Of a stretch of 19,206 bases of DNA, positions 1 through 6,245 are shown piece by piece. Both the position numbers and the translations under genes were made by a program. This stretch comes from CAZCDM01 sp964497475 (GTDB lineage Bacteria; Planctomycetota; Phycisphaerae; SM23-33). A model generated the notes under the pieces. It searched no databases, was not told the DNA's origin, and saw only the letters and a program-made list of their open reading frames with translations. Each line of letters starts with the position of its first letter. Positions within the stretch are counted from its first letter, which is position 1. The stretch lies in contig CAZCDM010000027.1 in assembly GCA_964497475.1 (NCBI GenBank), positions 1-19,206 on the forward strand, read 5' to 3'.

Positions 1-1370
1 GTCACATTGCCATTCGGCTCGAGGGCGATATAGCACCGCCCGGCCCCGCAGCCGCCGAGATACTTGGCCACCACGCGAGCCTTCGTGCCACTGCCGCCGC
101 CGGCATGACTGCACGGCACGAGGCCGTCGTCCAACGCAGCCCCGGCCAGGCAGACCCGCCCCAACTGCGGCGCCGTCGAGATAATACCCATCCCGCCGGC
201 CTGCATCTTGGCGTTGAAGATGCCCAGCAGCTTCTCCCGCTGGGCCGGCGTGATGTCGCCCTCGACCATCGTCAGCCCCCGGCCGACCGGAATGAAATTG
301 AAGTGCGCCAGGCAGCCCGCGCCGAGGTCCTCCTCGGCGAAACGGATCATCTCCTCGACCTCGTCAATATTGCCCTGATGCACGCACATCGCAATGCCCA
401 GCCGAAGCCCCTCGGTAGCCACCACGTTCCGCGCCCCGCGCACGGTCTTCTCCCACATGCCCGGGATGCCGCGGAACGCATCGTGCCGGGCTGCATCGAC
501 CGAGTCGAGGCTGATCTCGACATACCGCAGGCCGGCCTCGGCGAGTTCCTGACATCGCTGGGGCGTGAGCGTCGTGCCGTTGGTCGCCAGCGACAGGTGC
601 ATCTCGTATTCCCGCGCGCGGCGGATGATCGGGAGGAGGTCCTTGCTGAGGGTCGGCTCACCGCCGGAGATGGCCATCATCGGAATCTGCATACGCCCCA
701 TCTGGTCGACGACGGTGAGTTTCTCCGCGAGGCTGAGTTCGTCGGCGATGCACTCGTGCTCGGAATCCTGGTAGCAATGCTTGCACTTGAGGTTGCAGCG
801 GTTGGTGAAGTTCCAGACCACGAACAGCGGGCTGGTGAACTTTTGCGGCACGGTCAGGCCGAACTCCGCCACGCTGCGGGCGACGATGTTGATCCCGCGG
901 ACGGTCGCGCCGAACTGCTTGCCGCGATGGCGGAAGTTCTCCCACGACTCGGCGGTGAACATGCGGTCCATCAGCCGATGGATCGGCCAGAACAGCCAGC
1001 GGTCGCTGCCGGGAGCGTCGGGGTTGCGGTAGCTGCGGAGCATCCGCTCGAGGCGCGTCAGGCCGTGGCGGTCCGGGCGGGACAGCACCCGCAGCAGTCG
1101 GCGGATGATGGGCCGGTCGATCCAGTCTTCCAGCGGGTGGTGATACTCCAGCTGCAGGGCCTGGCTGGTCGTCTCGTCCGTGCAGGCCAGCGCCTCCCGC
1201 AAGTAGGCGTCGCTGGTGTGCGTGCCGTCGTCGGTTCGGCTGGGGCGCTTGTCGGCGTTCTCGCTGGGCGGGAACTCGTGGAGGTAGCTCTTGCCGACCC
1301 GCGCGGCGGTAGTGTGGTCGGCTGCGGCCGTATAGGAGCTGTCGGCGGATGGGGGTTCCCGGCGGGTCAT
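1..1370 (-). CDS. Radical SAM/SPASM-type enzyme, 3' end outside window
   Basis: The frame is open from ATG at 1370 to the window edge (456 codons, no stop), so the C-terminus is missing. Residues 192-199 hold the radical SAM cluster motif C-x3-C-x2-C (CNLKCKHC) inside NFTNRCNLKCKHCYQD, and GGEP follows at about 236-239. The last visible stretch (GCGAGRCYIALEPNGNV) resembles the start of a SPASM auxiliary-cluster domain. The first ~185 residues are not recognised. Overall it resembles the NirJ/AhbC/PqqE-like SPASM group, which modifies peptides or tetrapyrroles by radical chemistry; the substrate cannot be told. The start was chosen because ATG overlaps the TGA of the upstream PIN toxin gene (ATGA), indicating translational coupling. 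It therefore appears to be the third gene of the toxin-antitoxin operon, an unusual partner. No leader-peptide gene is visible nearby. Confidence 0.85.
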   Translation of the reverse strand, partial: MTRREPPSADSSYTAAADHTTAARVGKSYLHEFPPSENADKRPSRTDDGTHTSDAYLREALACTDETTSQALQLEYHHPLEDWIDRPIIRRLLRVLSRPDRHGLTRLERMLRSYRNPDAPGSDRWLFWPIHRLMDRMFTAESWENFRHRGKQFGATVRGINIVARSVAEFGLTVPQKFTSPLFVVWNFTNRCNLKCKHCYQDSEHECIADELSLAEKLTVVDQMGRMQIPMMAISGGEPTLSKDLLPIIRRAREYEMHLSLATNGTTLTPQRCQELAEAGLRYVEISLDSVDAARHDAFRGIPGMWEKTVRGARNVVATEGLRLGIAMCVHQGNIDEVEEMIRFAEEDLGAGCLAHFNFIPVGRGLTMVEGDITPAQREKLLGIFNAKMQAGGMGIISTAPQLGRVCLAGAALDDGLVPCSHAGGGSGTKARVVAKYLGGCGAGRCYIALEPNGNV

Positions 1371-1793
1371 GAGCGGCCTGGCTTTCCAAACGGGTTTTCG
1401 ATGGTCACGCCGCGAATGACCTGTCCGTTCTGGAGGTCTTCGGTGCAGAGGGTATCGCAGCAGGCGGCCTCGGCGGCGGCAAGAATGAGGCCATCCCAGA
1501 ACGACAACTGCGACAGCACGCTGCAATCGATGGCGTTTTCAATAAGCTCCGGCGTGACGGTCACGACGTCGAAGTGGGCAAAGGCACGAACGGCCGCCTT
1601 GGCAGCCAGCGGGTCCATGCCGAGCTTGGTCACGGCCACGACGTAGAACTCCTGGAGCACTTGCGTCGAGAGCACGCCCTGGCGGTCGTCGTCGGCCTGG
1701 AGCGACCGCGCAGCCTTCCGCCGGGCCGGGGGCCCGTCCGTCGGCGGCGTAGACCAGGACGTTGGTATCAAGAAAAACGCGTGAGCCGCTCAC
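1367..1793 (-). pseudogene. PIN-domain (VapC-like) toxin, frameshifted by one base
   Basis: PIN ribonucleases use a cluster of acidic residues to cut RNA. The N-terminus (GTG at 1793) reads VFLDTNVLVYAADG with the first catalytic Asp at residue 9. The rest, including LSTQVLQEFY, LSFWDGLILAAA and CTEDLQNGQVI with the other acidic residues, lies in the +1 frame. Skipping one base within the C/G-rich run near 1722-1740 restores a normal protein of about 141 aa with all acidic positions. This may be a true mutation, an assembly or sequencing error in a homopolymer, or less likely a programmed shift at the C5 run. The GTG start overlaps the antitoxin gene by 26 bp and has an AGGAAGG just upstream. 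The stop overlaps the radical SAM start. The best family match from memory is the PIN group carrying the 'LSTQVLQEFYV' and 'SFWDALI' signatures. Confidence 0.75.
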
Positions 1794-2010
1794 CGTAGAT
1801 GTCCTTCCTGCTCCACCTCTTGCCCTTCGATCGGGCGTTCTGCCGGTCGAACAGCTCCAACACATCATCCAGCCAGGCGTCGGACTGATCGGTCACGGTG
1901 CGCTCGAGCATGGTACGGATCAGGGCGTTGAGCGACGTATTGTGCTTCTGGGCGTACGCCCGACCCGCACGAAGCAGGTCGTCGTCGAGCGATATGGTGA
2001 GATTGGCCAT
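1768..2010 (-). CDS. Ribbon-helix-helix antitoxin
   Basis: 80 aa. Residues 1-45 (MANLTISLDDDLLRAGRAYA, then a helix ending ALIRTMLERT) fit a ribbon-helix-helix fold with one beta strand and two helices, as in DNA-binding antitoxins. The C-terminal ~35 residues are basic and polar (RSKGKRWSRKD) and probably wrap the toxin. ATG at 2010 is supported by a perfect AGGAGG at 2017-2022 with 6-nt spacing and by a consensus promoter just upstream. A longer upstream reading frame is ignored because it crosses that promoter. The gene overlaps the PIN toxin, the usual arrangement for a type II module. It probably represses its own operon through the palindrome between its -35 and -10 boxes. Confidence 0.85.
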   Translation of the reverse strand: MANLTISLDDDLLRAGRAYAQKHNTSLNALIRTMLERTVTDQSDAWLDDVLELFDRQNARSKGKRWSRKDIYGERLTRFS

Positions 2011-2031
2011 GGCGAGCCTCCTATGTAACAC

Positions 2032-2060
2032 ATTATATGTGTACACAGGGCCTGTGTCAA
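2032..2060 (-). promoter_or_regulatory. Perfect consensus sigma-70 promoter of the toxin-antitoxin operon
   Basis: On the minus strand TTGACA (2060-2055) is followed by a 17-bp spacer and TATAAT (2037-2032): both hexamers match the consensus 6/6. Transcription should start near 2025, just before the AGGAGG and ATG of the antitoxin. The -35 box starts only 10 bp after the stop of the upstream lipoprotein gene (2070). Confidence 0.85.
2038..2047. promoter_or_regulatory. Probable antitoxin operator palindrome
   Basis: A perfect 10-bp palindrome, TGTGTACACA, lies in the promoter spacer between -35 and -10. Related half-sites flank it: TAACACA at about 2026-2032 and TGTGT at 2053-2057. The position would block RNA polymerase if bound. 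Ribbon-helix-helix antitoxins commonly bind such short inverted repeats in their own promoter; binding here is inferred. Confidence 0.55.
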
Positions 2061-2069
2061 CTCGGATTG

Positions 2070-2564
2070 CTACCGAGCCGGCTGGACGTTGATGTGAACC
2101 TGCGGGGCGGTTTGATCTCGGCCGTTGAGAAAGCCACGGACGGCCGTCGGGCGGAAGGTGTTCCACTCTTTCGTAACGGGCAGCTCGACTGTCCAATGGC
2201 GACTCGCGCCGGGCCCGAGCGTCCAGGTCTTCATGACCGTCAGGGACGCCTCGGGGTAGGTTTTGACGATGTCCCAGCCCCGGCCGTGATCGGTCAGCAG
2301 CTCCAGTGTCCAGAGCGTGGCGCGATGGGACGTGATGCGGATCGGCTCGCGGGAGGTGTTCTCGGCCCGGAGGGTGGCGATGAGGGTCTGGCCCGGCTGG
2401 AGGTCGTCGTCGGCGAGGACGAGCGAGACGATGAGCCCGTCCTTGGCTTGGGCGGTATGGGCCCCAGCCGGCGGCTCGAGCTGGCCGGTCATCGGTTCCG
2501 GCGTGCAGCCGGGCAGCAAGGATGCGACAGTGAAGGTGACGATGGACAAAACGATGCGATGCAT
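2070..2564 (-). CDS. Predicted lipoprotein with a small beta-sandwich-like domain
   Basis: 164 aa. A short hydrophobic signal ends in a lipobox (LLPGC, Cys20), so the mature protein should be lipid-anchored outside the cytoplasmic membrane. The remainder (GLIVSLVLADDDLQPGQTL, then TLRAENTSREPIRI) alternates beta strands in a pattern seen in BsuPI/intracellular-proteinase-inhibitor-like and other immunoglobulin-like folds; this is a resemblance only. It starts 3 bp after the stop of the Tes-like radical SAM gene, so it is probably the last gene of that operon and may serve the same envelope-related process. No catalytic motif is seen. Confidence 0.75.
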   Translation of the reverse strand: MHRIVLSIVTFTVASLLPGCTPEPMTGQLEPPAGAHTAQAKDGLIVSLVLADDDLQPGQTLIATLRAENTSREPIRITSHRATLWTLELLTDHGRGWDIVKTYPEASLTVMKTWTLGPGASRHWTVELPVTKEWNTFRPTAVRGFLNGRDQTAPQVHINVQPAR

Positions 2565-2567
2565 GGA

Positions 2568-4391
2568 TCAGTCCTTTTTGTGGACAGCCTGGGTGAGGTA
2601 GCGATACTCCGGCCCGCAGTTGTGCGTGCAGAAGGGGAACACGCCCAGCGGCGTGGAGTAGAGAATCACGCAGCGTTTGACGCGTTCGACGTCGTAGTTG
2701 TAGCGATCCTGAAAATGCATGCCCGCGCACAGCAGCGAGCGGTAGTTCTTCAGCCCGCTCTTGCCCCGGCCGATTTTCTTATCGACCATGCCCTGCAGCG
2801 TGCGGACGAACTTCAGCAGCGTCAGGTCAGGCGGGGCGGTCTGCTTCTGCCAGTGGGTCTTGAGCATCCACAGCAGGCGGAGTTTGTCCAGCCAGGTGCA
2901 TCGGCCTCGCGCCTTGATGCGGCGGGCGTGGCGGTTCATGTCGCTGAACATGCCCTCGACGTCGATGACCGACGGGAACGGGTACGCCTTGCCTTCCGGG
3001 CTGATGAGGAAGTAGGTGCCCATCGCGCAGTCGGTGTGGCAGCTGGCGCGGATCTTCGGCTGGCCGGTGATGGCTTCGAGGATGTTCGAGAAGGGCACGA
3101 CGAGGCTCAGCGGGAAGATGTCCCGCCGCGGATCGACGGCTGGGTGCTTTCCGAGGTCGTGAGCGAGGTCGCCGAGGGTGTAGCGGTGGGCGGCCACTTC
3201 CTCCACGCTGCATCGGCCGGTGAAACTCACCGGCTGCCAGCTGATGCCGCTGATGACGTCGACGTTATCGATCGCAAACTGGAGGATGTCCTGGACCTGG
3301 TCATCGTTAATGCCCTTCAGCAGCGTGGGCACGAGGCAGATCTTCATGCCGAGCTTGCGGCAGTTCTCGATGGCGGCGAGCTTCTTGGCCCAGATGCCCT
3401 TGTAGTTGCGGGTCTGGCGGTGGGGTTCGTCGCCAATGCCGTCGAACTGGAGGTAGAGCGTGTGCAGGCCGGCCTCGTGGGCCCGGCGGGCGAAATCTTC
3501 GTCGGCCATCGTGATGCCGTTGGTCGCGATCTGGATGTACGAAAAGCCCATCTCGGTTGCGGTGGCGACGATGCGGAGGAAATCCGGATGGATGGTCGGC
3601 TCGCCGCCGGTGAATTGGATGGCGGTAGTGGGCGTCGGCCTCATGTCTCGCAGGACCTTCATCTGCCGGACGATTTCGTCGTAGCCCGGCTCGAAGATGT
3701 AGCCCTGGGCGTTGGCGTTGGCGAAGCAGATCGGGCAGGCCATGTTGCAGCGGTTGGTCAGGTCGATCTGCGCCAGGCAGGGCGCCGAGATGTGCTGGTT
3801 GCACAGCCCGCAGTCGCTGGGACAGTGGGCGGCGTCGGTGACCTGGGGAAACTGCTGGCCGGGGTGTTCTTCGTAGCTCCACCAGGCGGCCTTGGAGAAC
3901 AGCTCGGCGTCGGCGTTGATTTTGTCTCGCACGTAGCCGTGCTCGGGGCAGGATTTTTCGATCCAGACCGCGCCGTCCTGCACGAAGTATCGCCCGACGA
4001 TGACAGCCGAGCAGGTCGGGCAGAGGGTCTGGATGGTGCGCGGCAGGCGGCGGGCATTGGGGCGGATGCGCGAGCCGTGCAGTGTGTGGGTGGGCGAGCC
4101 CTCGACGTCGCTGCGCTGATCGGTCCAGATCGTATCGTGGTGAACGATGGCGGGGTTGTCGCAGGCGGGGCAGTCGAAGTGCAGGACGACCTGGCGGCCG
4201 CACTGCTCGAAGCGGGCGTCGACGACCGTCTCGCAGGCCGGGCAGGTCGCGCGGGTCGTCACGGGCAGAGCGGCGTAGGTTTCGGCGAAGCGGCGCATCC
4301 GCAGGCGGAACTTGCCCAGCGCTCCGGCTGGGTCGTCCGGCTGGGCGGCGTGGGCCTGGCCGGCGGTTCTGTCCTGTACGTGCTCAATCAT
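2568..4391 (-). CDS. Radical SAM enzyme of the MJ0619/Tes (tetraether lipid synthase) type
   Basis: 607 aa. In order: an N-terminal zinc-ribbon-like part with C50-x2-C53 and C74-x2-C77; a second Cys pair C124-x2-C127 followed by SCPEHG (C148); C190-x3-C194-x2-C197 (CPSDCGLC) and C205; the radical SAM motif C215-x3-C219-x2-C222 in LTNRCNMACPICFANA; GGEP at 262-265; C451/C455; and a C-terminal MHFQDRYNYDVERVKRC block with C574, C588 and C592. This layout matches what I recall of the MJ0619 family. One characterised member of that family, archaeal Tes, joins two lipid chains by radical C-C bond formation using extra iron-sulfur clusters and a rubredoxin-like site. The substrate here is not shown by the sequence. 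The gene starts 7 bp after the activase-related gene and is followed 3 bp later by a lipoprotein gene, so it is co-transcribed. The family's exact role in bacteria is uncertain, and other radical alkylations or methylations remain possible. Confidence 0.8.
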   Translation of the reverse strand: MIEHVQDRTAGQAHAAQPDDPAGALGKFRLRMRRFAETYAALPVTTRATCPACETVVDARFEQCGRQVVLHFDCPACDNPAIVHHDTIWTDQRSDVEGSPTHTLHGSRIRPNARRLPRTIQTLCPTCSAVIVGRYFVQDGAVWIEKSCPEHGYVRDKINADAELFSKAAWWSYEEHPGQQFPQVTDAAHCPSDCGLCNQHISAPCLAQIDLTNRCNMACPICFANANAQGYIFEPGYDEIVRQMKVLRDMRPTPTTAIQFTGGEPTIHPDFLRIVATATEMGFSYIQIATNGITMADEDFARRAHEAGLHTLYLQFDGIGDEPHRQTRNYKGIWAKKLAAIENCRKLGMKICLVPTLLKGINDDQVQDILQFAIDNVDVISGISWQPVSFTGRCSVEEVAAHRYTLGDLAHDLGKHPAVDPRRDIFPLSLVVPFSNILEAITGQPKIRASCHTDCAMGTYFLISPEGKAYPFPSVIDVEGMFSDMNRHARRIKARGRCTWLDKLRLLWMLKTHWQKQTAPPDLTLLKFVRTLQGMVDKKIGRGKSGLKNYRSLLCAGMHFQDRYNYDVERVKRCVILYSTPLGVFPFCTHNCGPEYRYLTQAVHKKD

Positions 4392-4398
4392 CGCGGCC

Positions 4399-5694
4399 TC
4401 AGGCGAAGCAGGGCGGATAGCGGCGGGTGGTGGTCTTGCGGTGCTGGTAGCTGTTGGCCAGCTCCATGAAGATGTCCAGGTCGCGGTCCATGTTCGAGCT
4501 GGACGCGTCGAAGTAGAAGTTGCGGATGGGCAGGTTATCGTGGTCGGCCGAAACGTCGTGATAGACCGCCTCGGAGACGATACCGTTCATGCAGCTGAAC
4601 GGGCTGATGTCGATTATGCCATCGCCGCCCTTGTGGTAGATGTAAATGCTCTTGCCCACCGAGAGGACCATCTCGCCCAGGACGCCGTCGGCCGGCAGAT
4701 AGGGCCAGGCCGGCTTGAGGACTTCCTCGTAGACATCGTGGGGCTCTTCGTAGCCGATGAAATCCTCGGCGAACGGCTCCAACAGCGTGTGTTCGTCGGA
4801 GGCCTGGACCTTGTTCTTGATGACGGCCCCGAGCATCGCCAGGGAGTACTTCTTGCCGTCACGCTTGAGCAGTTCCTTCTGCGACCAGTTGGTGTACCAG
4901 ACCCACTCGCCGATATCGCTCAGCCAGCACTCGCCGCCGTGGGCTTCGATGTTGCGGACCGCTTCGTAGTTGCTGAAGGTATTCAGCCGGCAGAAAATCT
5001 CGCCCACCACGCCGATGAGGGGCCGACCCTTTTCGTACCGGGCCGGGACGTTGCGGAACATCTCCCGGCTGCGGCCCAGGGTTTCCATCAGCCGACTCAT
5101 GCGCTCGCGGTCGGAAAGATTCTGCGCACTGAGGACCTCCTCGCAGAGCTGCATCGACTGCTCGAAGACTTCGTCGGTCGCGCCGGGCTGGGTTTCATAC
5201 GGGCGCGTTTTGAGGAGCATCTTGCGGAGGATGTCGCTGGCGATGAGTCCGCGCCACAGCGAGCGGATCATGTTGCCCTTCTGGTTCGCGTTGGCCAGGC
5301 CGTCGTAGCCGTTCTTGCTCGTTGGCGAGACGACGGGGATGTCCTCGTGGCCCATCTCGCGGAGGACCTGCTTGAGGTAGGGCGCATACTGGCCGAACCG
5401 GCAGGGCCCCTCGGCGGTGGGCATGAAGAAGGCGTGTCGGGCCGGGTCGAAATCGTCGGCTTCGAGAATCCGCAGGAAATCGCCCAGGGTGATCTTCTCG
5501 GGGTAGCACTCCTCGCCGGAGGTGTACAGCCCGCCGAGCTCGAGGGTGCGGTTGTCGCTGGGCGGGCAGACGCGGCAGTCGATACCGGTGCTGCGGAACA
5601 CGGCGGCGAAGAACCGCGCGCCGATGTCGCTCATGCGCGGCACCCAGAGGGTCCGCCCTTCCAGCCGTTGCATGGTTGTGGTGTCGGTACTCAT
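4399..5694 (-). CDS. Activase-related / 2-hydroxyacyl-CoA dehydratase-like protein (COG3581-like)
   Basis: 431 aa. It carries signatures of the C-terminal third of the large 'acyl-CoA dehydratase activase-related' proteins: TSGEECYP (C63), GPCRFGQY at 96-103 (C98), RPYE near 164, GEIFCRLN (C235), WLSDIGEWV near 257 and SPFSCMNG (C368). In this superfamily (BcrAD/BadFG-DUF2229-HGD-D, including clostridial plasmalogen synthase PlsA) conserved cysteines hold an iron-sulfur cluster, and ATP-driven electron transfer powers difficult reductions. No ATPase motif is present here, so an activase partner is expected. The ATG at 5694 is 8 bp from a 100-N gap and the frame stays open into it. The gene could therefore be a separate subunit or the end of a larger fusion. 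It is followed at 7 bp by the Tes-like radical SAM gene. Confidence 0.75.
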   Translation of the reverse strand: MSTDTTTMQRLEGRTLWVPRMSDIGARFFAAVFRSTGIDCRVCPPSDNRTLELGGLYTSGEECYPEKITLGDFLRILEADDFDPARHAFFMPTAEGPCRFGQYAPYLKQVLREMGHEDIPVVSPTSKNGYDGLANANQKGNMIRSLWRGLIASDILRKMLLKTRPYETQPGATDEVFEQSMQLCEEVLSAQNLSDRERMSRLMETLGRSREMFRNVPARYEKGRPLIGVVGEIFCRLNTFSNYEAVRNIEAHGGECWLSDIGEWVWYTNWSQKELLKRDGKKYSLAMLGAVIKNKVQASDEHTLLEPFAEDFIGYEEPHDVYEEVLKPAWPYLPADGVLGEMVLSVGKSIYIYHKGGDGIIDISPFSCMNGIVSEAVYHDVSADHDNLPIRNFYFDASSSNMDRDLDIFMELANSYQHRKTTTRRYPPCFA

Positions 5695-5702
5695 GGCAGG
5701 TG

Positions 5703-5802
5703 NNNNNNNNNNNNNNNNNNNNNNNNNNNNNNNNNNNNNNNNNNNNNNNNNNNNNNNNNNNNNNNNNNNNNNNNNNNNNNNNNNNNNNNNNNNNNNNNNN
5801 NN
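5703..5802. other. Scaffold gap 1 (100 N)
   Basis: Exactly 100 N between the minus-strand activase-related gene and the plus-strand DUF721 gene. The flanks share no duplicated sequence, so the true missing length is unknown and may hold a whole gene, for example the BcrAD/BadFG-type ATPase expected upstream of the activase-related gene. Confidence 0.95.
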
Positions 5803-5814
5803 CTGGAGAGAGTC

Positions 5815-6198
5815 ATGGACGACGCCCAACTTCGTACCGTCTGGCAGCAGCGACAAGGCAAATACCGCCTGACCCCCCTGGCCGAACCCCTGGCCGTCCT
5901 GATGAAGCAGAAGCTCGCCCGGCGTGTGCGCAGCCTGGGCGAACTGGCCAGCCTGTGGGACGAAATGATCCCCAAACCCATCCGCGACCACACCGCGCTG
6001 GAAGGCTTCCACCAGGGCGTGCTGACGGTCATGGTCGACTCGGCCAGCCAGCGGTTCCACCTCCAGACGCTGCTGACCGGCGGGCTGCTGCGACAGATGC
6101 AGGAGGCCTTTACCGGCACGCTGCACAAGGTCCGGCTGCTGCCGGGGCAGTTCTACTCGGTCGATCTGGAAACCGGCACGCGCCGCTACGACGTCTGA
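5815..6198 (+). CDS. DUF721 / DciA-like protein
   Basis: 127 aa. The central part (LGELASLWDEMIPKPIRDHT, then GVLTVMVDSASQRFHLQTL) follows the DUF721 pattern: a helix, a short 'W..v.g..i..hT' stretch and strands ending in LRQMQEAF. DciA-type members help load the replicative helicase; many DUF721 proteins are otherwise uncharacterised. ATG at 5815 is chosen for the GGAGAG at 5805-5810 with 4-nt spacing. Its upstream region is in the gap, so operon context on that side is unknown. The next gene starts 48 bp downstream with its own promoter. Confidence 0.7.
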   Translation: MDDAQLRTVWQQRQGKYRLTPLAEPLAVLMKQKLARRVRSLGELASLWDEMIPKPIRDHTALEGFHQGVLTVMVDSASQRFHLQTLLTGGLLRQMQEAFTGTLHKVRLLPGQFYSVDLETGTRRYDV

Positions 6199-6210
6199 GT
6201 TCGCTTGACA

Positions 6211-6245
6211 CTGGCAGGACTGGCCGCGGGGCGTATAATGCAGCC
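6211..6245 (+). promoter_or_regulatory. Leaderless promoter of the toroid-repeat protein
   Basis: A perfect TATAAT sits at 6234-6239, exactly 6 nt before ATG at 6246, so the A of ATG falls at the expected +1. With a 17-bp spacer the -35 is CTGGCA (6211-6216, 4/6). A perfect TTGACA lies immediately upstream (6205-6210) but at 23 bp, too far for the standard spacing. There is no room for a ribosome binding site. Confidence 0.65.

Noticed and set aside
105..1646. 513-aa open frame on the plus strand
   Set aside because: It is antisense to the radical SAM and PIN genes, with low-complexity Arg/Ala/Gly composition and no motif; a GC-rich shadow frame.
1720..1740. Programmed frameshift in the PIN gene as a regulated feature
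   Set aside because: The C5 run could slip, but there is no stimulator and an indel in a homopolymer is simpler; kept only as an alternative.
2037..4469. 810-aa open frame on the plus strand
   Set aside because: Antisense to the lipoprotein and Tes-like genes, whose conserved motifs are clear; no domain seen in this frame.
2568..5694. Ladderane lipid biosynthesis cluster
   Set aside because: Although planctomycetes include anammox bacteria, the FabF-type synthases, acyl carrier and desaturase-like genes reported for candidate ladderane clusters are absent.
6205..6239. TTGACA (6205-6210) paired with TATAAT (6234-6239) as one promoter
   Set aside because: The 23-bp spacer is too long for sigma-70; CTGGCA at 17 bp is the better -35, though TTGACA may contribute.
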